Of a DNA stretch of 64,000 bases, positions 51,908 through 60,616 are shown piece after piece. The stretch is from Parablautia muri. GTDB lineage: Bacteria > Bacillota > Clostridia > Lachnospirales > Lachnospiraceae. The stretch's first letter is position 1; each line of letters starts with the position of its first letter. The notes below the pieces were generated by a model. It did no database searches and was not told the origin of the DNA. It was given only the letters and a program-made list of their open reading frames with translations. The stretch is from contig NZ_QZDT01000015.1 of the NCBI RefSeq assembly GCF_009917485.1, positions 43,551 through 107,550 on the forward strand, written 5' to 3'. The position numbers and the translations under genes are program-made.

Positions 51908-53410
51908 ATGCTATTTAATTCTGCTGAGTTTTTAATATTTTTTCCGATTGTTACGTTGGTCTATTTTATCATGCCACGGAAAATAAAGCCATATTGGTTA
52001 TTGGCAGCAAGTTATTACTTTTATATGTGTTGGAATGCCGAATACATATTTCTGATTTTATACGCTACCATTGTTACCTATGTAAGTGGATTACTCATTG
52101 AAAAAGTAAAATCTGGAGGATATCAAAAAAACAAAGAAAAAAATCTGAAAAATATAATTGTGGCAGGCGGTTTTGCATTAAATTTGATTGTTTTATTTTA
52201 TTTCAAATATTTCAATTTCGGCCTGGCAATATTAACAAAGCTTTTTTCACTGATAAAGCTTGATTTGTATTTGTATGTTTCTCCGATTGATGTAGTGCTT
52301 CCGGTTGGCATTTCTTTTTTTACATTTCAAGCGTTAAGTTATATCATGGATGTTTACCGTGATGAAATATGTGCAGAAAAGAATTTCTTTCAATATGCGT
52401 TGTTTGTATCTTTTTTTCCACAGTTAGTAGCAGGCCCGATTGAAAGGTCAAAAAATTTATTGAAGCAAATTTCCACTCCCCGGCCATTTGAATTTGAAAG
52501 AGCAAGGGACGGCTTATTATTGATGCTGTGGGGATATTTTTTAAAGGTGGTGCTGGCGGATAGGATTGCAATTTTTGTTGATTCCGTATATGGAGATCTT
52601 ACAACTTTTGCCGGCTGCTACATAGTAGTTGCAACAGTCTTATTTGCATTTCAAATCTATTGTGATTTCGCAGGATATTCCGTAATTGCTATGGGTACGG
52701 CTGAAATATTAGGTTTTGAGCTAATGGATAATTTTGAATCTCCGTATTTGGCCGGTTCCGTATCCGATTTTTGGAGAAGGTGGCACATTTCTCTTACATC
52801 CTGGTTTAAAGATTATTTATATATACCGTTAGGCGGAAGCCGAAAGGGGAAAGTGAGAAAATACATAAATAAATTGATTGTATTTCTTGTAAGTGGATTG
52901 TGGCATGGGGCGTCTATGTCATTTGTCGTCTGGGGAGGGCTAAACGGGCTTTACCAAATCATTGGGGAAATTCTGCAGCCAGTCAGATATAAGGCAGGTA
53001 CCTTGCTTAAATTAGATAAAGAATCCTTGGGGCATAAGTTAATCCGGATATTGACAACGTTTATATTGGTTGATTTCTCATGGATATTCTTCAGGGCGGA
53101 GAGTATGGCGGACGCTGTTAAAGTAATTAAGGCTATGTTTACAACAAAAAATGCATGGATTTTATTCGAAGGCTCTATTTACTATTGTGGACTGGATCAA
53201 AAAAATTTTTGGCTGATGATTTATGGAATTATTCTTTTGATGATAGTAGATTTTTGTAAATCAAAGCATATTGCTATAAGGGAAGTGATAGCCAAACAGT
53301 ATGTGTGGATCCGATGGCTGATTATAGATGCTGCAATTATTGCGCTTTTTGTATTTGGAATCTGGGGCTCAACATATGATGCTGCCAATTTTATTTATTT
53401 TCAGTTTTAG
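51908..53410 (+). CDS. MBOAT-family O-acyltransferase (AlgI/DltB-like)
   Basis: Membrane-bound O-acyltransferase of 500 residues with about 11 helices. Typical AlgI features: NSAEFLIFFPIVTLVYFIM, FFPQLVAGPIERSKNLLKQI, SDFWRRWHISLTSWFKDYLY, and the catalytic His333 in SGLWHGASMSF. It moves an acyl group, usually acetyl, across the membrane to the partner encoded next. TTGAAA and TAAACT (near 51848 and 51870) are a possible promoter. Its AT content is higher than that of the preceding operon, suggesting separate ancestry. Confidence 0.92.
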   Translation: MLFNSAEFLIFFPIVTLVYFIMPRKIKPYWLLAASYYFYMCWNAEYIFLILYATIVTYVSGLLIEKVKSGGYQKNKEKNLKNIIVAGGFALNLIVLFYFKYFNFGLAILTKLFSLIKLDLYLYVSPIDVVLPVGISFFTFQALSYIMDVYRDEICAEKNFFQYALFVSFFPQLVAGPIERSKNLLKQISTPRPFEFERARDGLLLMLWGYFLKVVLADRIAIFVDSVYGDLTTFAGCYIVVATVLFAFQIYCDFAGYSVIAMGTAEILGFELMDNFESPYLAGSVSDFWRRWHISLTSWFKDYLYIPLGGSRKGKVRKYINKLIVFLVSGLWHGASMSFVVWGGLNGLYQIIGEILQPVRYKAGTLLKLDKESLGHKLIRILTTFILVDFSWIFFRAESMADAVKVIKAMFTTKNAWILFEGSIYYCGLDQKNFWLMIYGIILLMIVDFCKSKHIAIREVIAKQYVWIRWLIIDAAIIALFVFGIWGSTYDAANFIYFQF

Positions 53411-53424
53411 GAGGGGACAGAGCT

Positions 53425-54861
53425 TTGGATAAAATAAAAAAGGTGATAAGCGCAATTGTTTTACTGACGCTTGTTACGGTTAGCCTAAATAAAGTTTCAT
53501 CTATTCTTCAGTTAAAAGAAAGTGATAACAGATATGCAGCATATTTTGCGGAAGATGCTCGGATTGACGTTTTGTTTTTAGGCTCCAGTCATGTAAGATA
53601 TACTTTTTTTCCAATGGAGCTTTGGAATGACTATGGGATAAGTTCGTTTAATCTGGCTGGCAATGGTAATACAATACCGGTGTGTTATTGGACCCTTGTG
53701 AATGCATTAGATTATCAAATGCCCAAAGTAGTTGTGATGGATGTTTTCGATATGTGGCCAGGGAGAATTTTTGGTGAAGTCTGGGGACAGGTGCATGAAA
53801 CATTTGACGCATTTCCTTTAAGCATCAATAAATATAGAATGGTAAAAGATTTGTTTGATGATAAAGAATTGAAAGATGGGAAGGGAAATTATATTTATGA
53901 TAAACGCTGGGAATTACTTTGGGATTTAGGAGAATATCACACCCGCTGGGTATCATTGGAGAAAGAAGATTTTTACGGTCAGGCCAAGTTAGAAGAAGGA
54001 TCCGCCGTTTGGAAAGGTGCATATCCGCTGGCTGGGGTTGCAAAAAGAAATGAGTATGTATACTTAAATAAGGGGGAGGAAATTTATTATGATGAAATAT
54101 CAGCAGATTATTTAATGAGAATGATATTATTATGTAAAGAAAGGGATATAACATTATTATTGATTAACACCGGTTATGACTGTTCGGATGAAGCAAAGTA
54201 TTTTGCGGACTCTGTTTATGATATTTCTGAAGAATATAATATACCTTATATAGATTTTACGAAAGAGAATCTTATTAATTTTGAATCCGATTTATATGAC
54301 ACATCAGATAATAATATCCATGTTAATTTTTCCGGCGCTGAAAAATTAACATCTTATATTGGAGCATATTTATCAGAACATTTTCAGCTGCAAGATCATA
54401 GAGAAGATGATAATTATGTTCGTTGGTGGGACGATTATCATAGATTTACCGAAAGCAAAAAGGAACATTTGCGTTTGCAGGGAAGTATTATAAATTATCT
54501 TATATTTTTGGCAGATGAAGATTATCAAACAATATTCGAAATCAATCATTCTGACATATTGCATGAAGATGGTAATGCGGCAATGTTTCAAAATATAGGA
54601 ATAGATGTTGAGCGGGCTTTTCATAACTGTAATTTAATTGTACTGGACAATGAAAGTGGAAATGCAGAGTATTTTTATTTTGATGATTCAGAGATAAGCA
54701 CTGGTATAGGTGAAATATCCTGTATTGATAAGGGCGCTTTCAGCTTATATTTGGATAAAAAGGAGCTTTATGAAATTGAAAATAAAGACGAAGGCAAAAT
54801 TAGAATAACCGTTTTGGATAAAAATACGGGTGAAGTGGTGGATATGCATATATTTCAATAA
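53425..54861 (+). CDS. SGNH-hydrolase-like surface acyltransferase partner
   Basis: Protein of 478 residues with an N-terminal membrane helix (about 7-27) and an extracytoplasmic SGNH-type domain. FLGSSHVRYT (nucleophile Ser55 by analogy with GDS) and DNNIHVNFSG (Asp295, His299) are the catalytic blocks. It sits 14 bases after the MBOAT gene, the same pairing as AlgI with AlgJ/AlgX or DltB with DltD, so it probably transfers acetyl to a wall or capsule polymer. The 160-residue C-terminal extension is not recognised. Start TTG 53425 follows GGAGGGG. Confidence 0.82.
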   Translation: MDKIKKVISAIVLLTLVTVSLNKVSSILQLKESDNRYAAYFAEDARIDVLFLGSSHVRYTFFPMELWNDYGISSFNLAGNGNTIPVCYWTLVNALDYQMPKVVVMDVFDMWPGRIFGEVWGQVHETFDAFPLSINKYRMVKDLFDDKELKDGKGNYIYDKRWELLWDLGEYHTRWVSLEKEDFYGQAKLEEGSAVWKGAYPLAGVAKRNEYVYLNKGEEIYYDEISADYLMRMILLCKERDITLLLINTGYDCSDEAKYFADSVYDISEEYNIPYIDFTKENLINFESDLYDTSDNNIHVNFSGAEKLTSYIGAYLSEHFQLQDHREDDNYVRWWDDYHRFTESKKEHLRLQGSIINYLIFLADEDYQTIFEINHSDILHEDGNAAMFQNIGIDVERAFHNCNLIVLDNESGNAEYFYFDDSEISTGIGEISCIDKGAFSLYLDKKELYEIENKDEGKIRITVLDKNTGEVVDMHIFQ

Positions 54862-54966
54862 GCAAAGACTGCGCCGGGAATTGGAAAAGAAGCCTTTTAT
54901 CAGAATCCCAGCTATCCGGGGTGCCCTAAAAAGCGGGATATTTACCGGATGAAAAGAGTATCATTT

Positions 54967-55126
54967 TTACGTTATCAGGACATAATTTTGTGTGAATTGA
55001 TTATCGTACAGATGTTCAGCTTTGCCATATCCGAGCAGCCGGCATACTTCTTGTGCAATAGCATCTTCCTGGTAATAAACATCCACATACAAAATGAGCC
55101 GGTTTTCCGATTCTTGGGACAGCTGT
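54967..55126 (-). pseudogene. Remnant of a GNAT-like gene
   Basis: On the minus strand a 53-codon open stretch, directly after an in-frame TAA and with no start, reads ENRLILYVDVYYQEDAIAQE and CRLLGYGKAEHLYDNQF. The L-Y-V-D/N-x-x-A-I/L-G-Y/F pattern fits the C-terminal part of acetyltransferases. The rest of the gene is missing. It lies next to an intact GNAT gene on the other strand. The plus-strand frame over the same bases has no family features. Confidence 0.35.
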
Positions 55127-55187
55127 TACATAAATTTAGAGAAGTGGAGATATTACGGATGTTGGCAAGCCGGACGATATAAAAATA

Positions 55188-55298
55188 GACGCTGTCACGC
55201 TTTGCAAGTCAGTTTATTGTAACAGCGGTCATCACCCTATGCGGTTTGGCCTAATGTAACAAATACTGTCATGCTTCGTGAGCCGGCTTATGATAAGC
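55188..55298 (-). repeat. 37-bp tandem repeat, locus 3 (inverted)
   Basis: Three exact-length units, 55188-55224, 55225-55261 and 55262-55298, in opposite orientation to loci 1 and 2. All keep GTCA, a GC-rich centre and a TGTAACA-type end; the third matches 35757-35792 most closely. Confidence 0.85.
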
Positions 55299-55376
55299 AA
55301 GCGCTTCATTAGAAGACGAAAGCGCATTTTTTGTGGGGATTTAAGTTGCTTAAGGGCAGCGCCATGGAGGAATAAA

Positions 55377-56201
55377 ATGAGTTATCAAACATTGCCACAT
55401 TTCGGAGAGAAATTTACGAATGAAGATATTTGGCAGATTGCCATGGAACAGTCTGCAATAGATATAAACTGCAGAGCGGCGGATTTTCTTGGAACGGAGC
55501 ATGTGATAGTTCCGTTTGCTCTGAGAACCGGCGCAAGAAAATATTATAAAGAGCCCATTGCCTGTAATCTTGTTTCTTACGGGAATAATATTGTTGCATC
55601 TGTAACGGATGGACTTAAGGATATGGTAGAAACATATATCGGTAAGTTTGAATTTTATCACTGCTTTGAAACGCCAAACATGCACTGGCTGGATAGTCGG
55701 CTAAGGGAAAAGGGCCAGACGGTATGTTTTATGGCGGAGTATTATCTGCCGGACTTAAAAAGGCTTCATTGTGGGGAATGTAATTACGAACTTAAAGTCT
55801 TAGAGCAGTCTGATTTTGGAGAATTATATACGCCGCAGTGGCGCAATGCTCTGTGTGAAGACAGAAAGCAATTGGATGTGCTGGGCATTGGGGCCTTTGA
55901 TGCGGGAAAACTTGTGGGACTTGCGGGCTGTTCCGCCGATTGTGATACCATGTGGCAGATTGGCGTTGACGTGCTGCCGGATTATCGGAAAAAGGGGATA
56001 GCGTCCGCACTTACAAGCCGGCTGGCAATTGAAATTTTAAACAGGGGAAAAGTGCCGTTTTATTGTTCCGCCTGGTCAAATATCCGGTCTGTACGAAACG
56101 CGATTAGGAGCGGATTCGTGCCGGCCTGGGTGGAAATGACGACAAAACCTATCCACGTGGTAGAGGAAATGAACAACACTACATCCTCAAAGAATGGTTA
56201 A
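55377..56201 (+). CDS. GNAT-family N-acetyltransferase
   Basis: Protein of 274 residues. The C-terminal half is a GNAT fold with the acetyl-CoA loop: QIGVDVLPDYRKKGIASALT contains the R/QxxGxG/A-type motif A, followed by YCSAWSNIRSVRNAIRSGF. The N-terminal half (about 1-135) is a less conserved domain typical of GNATs that act on small molecules or carry an inhibitor-like fold. Substrate unknown. ATG 55377 has GGAGG 6 bases upstream; a longer frame from 55278 would begin within the 37-bp repeat. Confidence 0.85.
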   Translation: MSYQTLPHFGEKFTNEDIWQIAMEQSAIDINCRAADFLGTEHVIVPFALRTGARKYYKEPIACNLVSYGNNIVASVTDGLKDMVETYIGKFEFYHCFETPNMHWLDSRLREKGQTVCFMAEYYLPDLKRLHCGECNYELKVLEQSDFGELYTPQWRNALCEDRKQLDVLGIGAFDAGKLVGLAGCSADCDTMWQIGVDVLPDYRKKGIASALTSRLAIEILNRGKVPFYCSAWSNIRSVRNAIRSGFVPAWVEMTTKPIHVVEEMNNTTSSKNG

Positions 56202-56227
56202 CGCACCGAGCGAACCTTATGTTAACA

Positions 56228-56264
56228 GACGCTGTTGTCTTTGCGGAGCGGCCTATTGTAATAA
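56228..56264 (-). repeat. 37-bp repeat, single unit
   Basis: One unit in the orientation of locus 3, beginning GACGCTGT as does 55188 and ending TATTGTAAT. It lies about 930 bases from locus 3, with only the GNAT gene in between. Confidence 0.65.
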
Positions 56265-56364
56265 AAGTGTAAAGCCTTTGATCGTGGCATAGCAATACCA
56301 TGGGCTTTACACTTTTTAAGTTTCTTGTCAGCGTAATCTTTGTAACGACTGTAGATGTCGGCAT

Positions 56365-56415
56365 AAGCAAGATAATGTAAACTAAAAATAATATTTAGTT
56401 GACATTATCTTGCTT
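56365..56415. promoter_or_regulatory. BirA operator overlapping the bio promoter
   Basis: Long inverted repeat with half-sites AATGTAAACTAAA (56374-56386) and TTTAGTTGACATT (56394-56406), extended by AAGCAAGAT/ATCTTGCTT arms. The half-sites resemble the BirA box (TTGTAAACC with its complement). TTGACA (56399-56404) inside the right half can act as -35, with TACCTT 17 bases on as a weak -10. Six T follow the right arm, so the palindrome may also act as a terminator for upstream transcription. Confidence 0.75.
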
Positions 56416-56514
56416 TTTTGCTACCTTTATATGGAACATTGAACATGCAGCGAAGGAACAGTGATTGTGCCCACACCCTAATTTACAGGCTGTGGGCAAG
56501 AATGGAGGATTGTG

Positions 56515-57063
56515 ATGAAACAGACAAAAGTGAAAAGTATGGCATTATGTGCATTGTTTACGGCGTTGACGGCGGTAGGAGCATTTATAAAGATTCCGGT
56601 GCCTGTGGTGCCTTTTACCCTGCAATTCTTGTTTACAATGCTGGCAGGGCTTTTGCTTGGAGGGAAACTGGGAGCAATCAGCGTTGGCTTATATGCCTTT
56701 TTGGGGCTTGTGGGACTTCCCATATTTGCAGAGGGCGGCGGACTATGGTATCTTTTAAAGCCAAGCTTTGGCTATATCATTGGATTTGTGGTGGCAAGTT
56801 ACGTGACCGGAAAAATGACGGAAAAGCTGGAAGGCATTACGCTTGGGAAAATTCTTGTGGCTAATTTTATTGGTCTTGGGATTGTCTATGGGGCAGGAAT
56901 GGTTTATTATTATGTAATCTGTAATTTTGTAATTCATACGCCCATTGGATTATGGCCGCTGTTCCTTTATTGCTTTTTGTTGGCGGTTCCTGGGGATATC
57001 TGCCTGTGTTTTATAGCGGCAATTCTGGCAAAGCGTTTGAAACCGGTTATTGCAAATATGTAG
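56515..57063 (+). CDS. bioY: Biotin transporter substrate-binding (S) component BioY
   Basis: ECF-transporter S component of 182 residues with six helices. Typical BioY stretches: LFTALTAVGAFIKIPVPVVP, FTLQFLFTMLAGLLLGG, GLPIFAEGGG and SFGYIIGFVVASYVTG. It binds biotin and works with an energy-coupling module encoded elsewhere, or alone as a slow carrier. First gene of the bio operon, behind the BirA-type operator. ATG 56515 is preferred over the adjacent GTG 56512, with GGAGG (56504-56508) 6 bases away. Confidence 0.95.
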   Translation: MKQTKVKSMALCALFTALTAVGAFIKIPVPVVPFTLQFLFTMLAGLLLGGKLGAISVGLYAFLGLVGLPIFAEGGGLWYLLKPSFGYIIGFVVASYVTGKMTEKLEGITLGKILVANFIGLGIVYGAGMVYYYVICNFVIHTPIGLWPLFLYCFLLAVPGDICLCFIAAILAKRLKPVIANM

Positions 57064-57131
57064 ATAAAGAGGCATCTGATACATATAATCTTTGGCCTAT
57101 CTGAGATGCGGAAGGATAAAGGAGGATTCAT

Positions 57132-58106
57132 ATGAGTTTTGTAGAGGAAATGAAAGATAAAGTATTGAATGGGGGATTGATCACACGAAAGGAGGCAATC
57201 AACCTGTGGGAAGCCCCGCTTATGGAGCTGCAAAAGGCGGCGGACGAGATACGCGAAACTATGTGTGGAAATGGTTTTGACATTTGTACGATTATCAATG
57301 GAAAATGCGGCAGGTGTTCGGAGGATTGTAAATATTGTGCGCAAAGCGCCCATTATGAGACTGCCTGTACGGAGACCTATCCCCTGCTTTCCACAGAGGA
57401 AATTCTGGAGGGAGCCAGAAACAATGCGCAGCGCGGCGTCCTGCGCTATTCTATCGTAACTTCAGGAAAACGTTTGTCGGAGGCGGAAGTGGACCAGGTT
57501 TGCGAAAGTATCCGGGAAATCAAAAAGAAGGTGAAAATTGAGGTATGCGTCTCCTTTGGCCTTTTGGATGAAGCCCAGTTTCGCAAGATAAAGGAGGCGG
57601 GCGCGTCTCGGGTCCACTGTAATCTGGAATCCTCTGCAAGGTATTTCCCCAAGGTCTGTACCACCCATACGTATGAGGAAAAGATAGAAACCTTGAAGGC
57701 AGCGAAAAGAGCGGGGCTGTCTGTCTGTTCAGGCGGAATCTTAGGGCTGGGAGAGACGATGGAAGACCGCATTGATATGGTGCTGACCGCAAGGGATCTT
57801 GGGGTGAAATCCATCCCGGTCAATTTGCTGAATCCTATTCCCGGCACACCTTATGAGGGCAGAAAGCCTCTTACCAATGAGGAGGTATGTAGATGCGTGG
57901 CTCTGTTCCGGTTTTTGATACCGGATGGCGCGATCCGTTTGGCAGGCGGACGGGGCCTTATAGGGGATAAAGGCGAGGGATGCTTTCAGAGCGGGGCGAA
58001 TGCCGCAATCTCCGGGGACATGCTGACTACTGCGGGAATTACGGTGGAGACAGATTTGGAATTAATCAAAAAACTAGGATTTGAAACGAGGCTTTGTAAT
58101 GAGTAA
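57132..58106 (+). CDS. bioB: Biotin synthase
   Basis: Radical SAM enzyme of 324 residues that inserts sulfur into dethiobiotin. The SAM cluster ligands are Cys62, Cys66 and Cys69 in CGRCSEDCKYCAQS; the GILGLGETMEDR and NLLNPIPGTPYEG stretches and RLAGGRG (the Arg ligand of the sulfur-donor [2Fe-2S] cluster) follow. Full length. Start ATG follows AAAGGAGG. The last 8 bases overlap bioD. Confidence 0.97.
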   Translation: MSFVEEMKDKVLNGGLITRKEAINLWEAPLMELQKAADEIRETMCGNGFDICTIINGKCGRCSEDCKYCAQSAHYETACTETYPLLSTEEILEGARNNAQRGVLRYSIVTSGKRLSEAEVDQVCESIREIKKKVKIEVCVSFGLLDEAQFRKIKEAGASRVHCNLESSARYFPKVCTTHTYEEKIETLKAAKRAGLSVCSGGILGLGETMEDRIDMVLTARDLGVKSIPVNLLNPIPGTPYEGRKPLTNEEVCRCVALFRFLIPDGAIRLAGGRGLIGDKGEGCFQSGANAAISGDMLTTAGITVETDLELIKKLGFETRLCNE

Positions 58107-58785
58107 AAAGATATTTATTACCGGAACAGGAACGGATGTAGGAAAAACCTATGTTTCCGGATTGATTGTAAAGAAGTTGAGTGAGGGCGGAAAAAAGGCT
58201 GCTTATTATAAAGCGGCTATGAGCGGAAATGAGCGCAGGGCGGATGGAAGTCTGATTCCGGGAGACGGCCTTTTTGTAAAAAATATGTCCGGCATTTCCC
58301 AGCCTCTTGCGGATATGTGCCCTTATGTCTACGAAACGGCGGTTTCCCCTCACTTAGCTTCAAGGCTGGAAGGAAATCCGGTAAAAATGGAAGTGGTCAG
58401 GGAAGGGTTTTTGAAAGTCTGTGGCCAGTATGACTATGTGACAATGGAAGGGAGCGGCGGTATTTGCTGCCCAATCTGTTTTGACGAGGCAAAAATCCAG
58501 CTGGAAGATGTGATAAAAGAGCTGGGACTAGCTAGTATCATTGTGGCGGATGCAGGGCTTGGAACGATAAATAATGTGGTGCTTACGGCGGAGTATATGC
58601 GCACAAGAGGGCTGCCTGTAAAGGGCATTATCCTGAATCGTTTCCACAGGGGAAACGTGATGGAGGAAGATAACCTGCGCATGTGCGAGCACATGACAGG
58701 TCTGCCTGTGCTTGCCTGTGTTGAGGATGGGAGCAGGGAACTGCATATGGACTTGGAGCTGCTAGAGTCTTTGTACGAGGCATAA
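58099..58785 (+). CDS. bioD: ATP-dependent dethiobiotin synthetase
   Basis: Enzyme of 228 residues that closes the ureido ring of dethiobiotin from diaminopelargonate, CO2 and ATP. P-loop GTGTDVGKT lies at residues 8-16, YYKAAMSG binds substrate, and VTMEGSGGICCPI carries the family's MEGAGG-type loop with Ser for Ala. ATG 58099 overlaps the bioB stop (coupling); a longer frame would extend 18 bases into bioB. Confidence 0.95.
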   Translation: MSKKIFITGTGTDVGKTYVSGLIVKKLSEGGKKAAYYKAAMSGNERRADGSLIPGDGLFVKNMSGISQPLADMCPYVYETAVSPHLASRLEGNPVKMEVVREGFLKVCGQYDYVTMEGSGGICCPICFDEAKIQLEDVIKELGLASIIVADAGLGTINNVVLTAEYMRTRGLPVKGIILNRFHRGNVMEEDNLRMCEHMTGLPVLACVEDGSRELHMDLELLESLYEA

Positions 58786-58800
58786 AGAATGGGGGATTAG

Positions 58801-58907
58801 CGTGAGAAGAACTTCTAAAGCTCGCGCCATAGGACGCTTCGCTAAGAAGTTCTAAGTTTCACGCCGGAGAATGCCCAAAAGACAGGCATTCTCCGCACAG
58901 ATTTGAG
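58801..58907 (+). repeat. Composite hairpin repeat between bioD and bioA
   Basis: H1 (58801-58863, GCGTGAGAA and CTTCT arms with a diverged loop) and H2 (58866-58894, the same perfect 10-bp stem as at 5327-5355), followed by GCACAGATTTGAG as in the other copies. H0 and H3 are missing. It lies inside the bio operon, 22 bases before the bioA start. Confidence 0.85.
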
Positions 58908-58929
58908 GGCGCAAGAATGGGGGATTTAT

Positions 58930-60126
58930 ATGATTTGGTATCCATATCAACAAATGAAGACAATGAAAACGCCTTTTAAAATTATAGATGCGGAGGGCGT
59001 TTATTTAAAAACGCAGGAAAGAGCGATGATAGACTCGGTTTCCTCCTGGTGGAGCGTGATTCATGGCTATAAGCATCCGGCGCTGAACGAAGCTATAAAA
59101 ACCCAGGTTGAGAATTTCTCACATGTGATGCTTGGGGGCCTCACTCATGAACCGGTGGAAAAACTCGCCAAGAAGCTGCAAAGCTACCTGCCGGGGGATT
59201 TGGACTACAGCTTTTTTTCCGATTCGGGAAGTGTGGCCGTGGAAGTTGCCCTTAAGATGGCGTTACAGTATTATGTAAACCGGGGTGAAATGCAGCGGAC
59301 CAAGGTACTTTCCCTGACGCATGCATACCACGGCGATACCTTTAAAACCATGGAAGTGGGGGATGATGAGGATTATCATTTTATTTTGGAGGCTTATGGA
59401 GAGTCGAAGAATGTGATACATGTTCCTACAAAGATTCCGGCCTTGGAAGAAGCTTTTGAAAAATACCATCATGAGCTTAACTGCCTGATTGTGGAACCTC
59501 TTTTGCAGGGAGCAGGGGGGATGCGCATGTATGATGTGGGTTTCTTAAAAAGGGCGAGAGAATTATGTGACGCTTATGATGTGCTGCTTATCTTTGATGA
59601 GGTTGCCACCGGCTTTGGCCGTACCGGAAACCGCTTTGTGGCGGATTTGGTGCTGCCGGATATTCTTGTGCTGGGCAAAGCGCTGACCGGAGGCTACATT
59701 GGACATGCGGTTACGGTGGCAAACAAAAAAGTGTACGATGGCTTTTATGGAGACGAGCCGGAGAAGGCGCTGATGCATGGCCCTACTTTCATGGGAAATG
59801 CCCTGGCGTGCAGTGTGGCGCTTAAATCGATCGAACTGTTTGAACAGGAAAATTATATGGCCAAAATCCGTAAAATTGAGGAAGTCACAAGGCGTGAAAT
59901 GGCCGGCTTTGCAGATCCGCGGGTGAAGGAAGTGCGCATCATGGGTGGGTGCGTATGTGTGGAGGTTTATGACGCTTCTGATTTAAAGGGATACCAGCAG
60001 TTTGCCTATGCACATGGTGTTTTCAGCAGACCGTTTTTGAATTATATGTATGCGATGGTTCCTTATATTATAACGGAGGAAGAACTGCTTAAAGTGCTTG
60101 GAACCATGAAGGCATGGTTTTGTTAA
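58930..60126 (+). CDS. bioA: Adenosylmethionine-8-amino-7-oxononanoate aminotransferase
   Basis: Class III PLP aminotransferase of 398 residues that turns KAPA into DAPA using SAM. The N-terminal IWYPYQQMKTMKTP and SVSSWWSVIHGYKHP carry the substrate-binding Tyr/Trp, SDSGSVAVEVALKMA the PLP phosphate loop, LIFDEVATGFGRTG the PLP Asp, and LGKALTGGY the PLP Lys250. bioF, bioC and bioH are not here, so the pimelate branch lies elsewhere or is missing and intermediates or biotin are taken up. ATG 58930 follows GGGGGATTTAT. Confidence 0.95.
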   Translation: MIWYPYQQMKTMKTPFKIIDAEGVYLKTQERAMIDSVSSWWSVIHGYKHPALNEAIKTQVENFSHVMLGGLTHEPVEKLAKKLQSYLPGDLDYSFFSDSGSVAVEVALKMALQYYVNRGEMQRTKVLSLTHAYHGDTFKTMEVGDDEDYHFILEAYGESKNVIHVPTKIPALEEAFEKYHHELNCLIVEPLLQGAGGMRMYDVGFLKRARELCDAYDVLLIFDEVATGFGRTGNRFVADLVLPDILVLGKALTGGYIGHAVTVANKKVYDGFYGDEPEKALMHGPTFMGNALACSVALKSIELFEQENYMAKIRKIEEVTRREMAGFADPRVKEVRIMGGCVCVEVYDASDLKGYQQFAYAHGVFSRPFLNYMYAMVPYIITEEELLKVLGTMKAWFC

Positions 60127-60140
60127 TATTTTCAGCTTGT

Positions 60141-60184
60141 CAACTCCTGCTCCTGGTAACAGTCTGAGAAGCAGGAGTTGTTTT
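60141..60184. terminator. Terminator of the bio operon
   Basis: Perfect 11-bp stem (60141-60151 with 60170-60180), 18-base loop, four T. It also faces the convergent ACT-domain gene. Confidence 0.75.
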
Positions 60185-60211
60185 CATGAAAAAGAGAGAA
60201 TTTCCAGCCGG

Positions 60212-60616
60212 CTATCCAACGATCGTGTAACCCGATTCAGATAATATTTTTAATGCTTTTTCGAAATGATACTCTTTTGTTAAAATATAGTCCGTATGAT
60301 AGGTCGATAGGACAAAAATCCCAATCTCATTTTCTGCCATAAGGGCAGCTATTTTTGAAAGGATTCCAATCAGTGAAAAATCCAAAATTCCCTGTATCCG
60401 AAAGGCTCTCCATCCATCGTCACGGGTAATCACGTTACCGGGCACATGGTCGGTGATGCAGACCAGGGAATTTTCGTCATCGGTCTTACCCGTAAAACAA
60501 AATTCTGATTGGAGATTTACCTGGGAATAGTCTTTTACTTTGCATACGGAGAAGGCAAAGTCTATTTTTTTGATCGTTAAGCCGGCCTGTGAGGCGGGTG
60601 TGTGTTTGCGTTCCAT
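60212..60616 (-). CDS. ACT-domain protein
   Basis: Protein of 134 residues with two ACT-like halves. The second is clear: GILDFSLIGILSKIAALMAE followed by IFVLSTYHTDYILTKEYHFE, as in the stand-alone ACT_7-type (CASTOR-like) proteins that bind amino acids. The first half (about 13-60) is similar to the N-terminal half of the same family. It may sense an amino acid in the cytosol; the partner is unknown. ATG 60616 follows ATGGAGG by 5 bases; frames further upstream lack a site. Confidence 0.8.
   Translation of the reverse strand: MERKHTPASQAGLTIKKIDFAFSVCKVKDYSQVNLQSEFCFTGKTDDENSLVCITDHVPGNVITRDDGWRAFRIQGILDFSLIGILSKIAALMAENEIGIFVLSTYHTDYILTKEYHFEKALKILSESGYTIVG

Larger units (their letters stand above)
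54862..55376. other. Decayed intergenic region with repeats
   Basis: 515 bases without an intact gene. Contents: the copy of about 60 bases shared with 33380-33450 (54925-54990), a minus-strand acetyltransferase-like remnant (54967-55126), and three inverted 37-bp units (55188-55298). The last 78 bases lead into the GNAT gene. Confidence 0.6.
56202..56514 (+). other. bioY upstream region
   Basis: 313 bases between the GNAT gene and bioY. Holds a single 37-bp repeat unit (56228-56264), the large BirA-type palindrome (56365-56415) with an embedded TTGACA, and a 7-bp hairpin GCCCACA/TGTGGGC (56469-56475 with 56491-56497). Confidence 0.7.

Noticed and set aside
54949..55182. 77-codon frame on the plus strand after the SGNH gene
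   Set aside because: The opposite strand over the same bases reads as an acetyltransferase tail; the plus-strand product has no family features or ribosome binding site.
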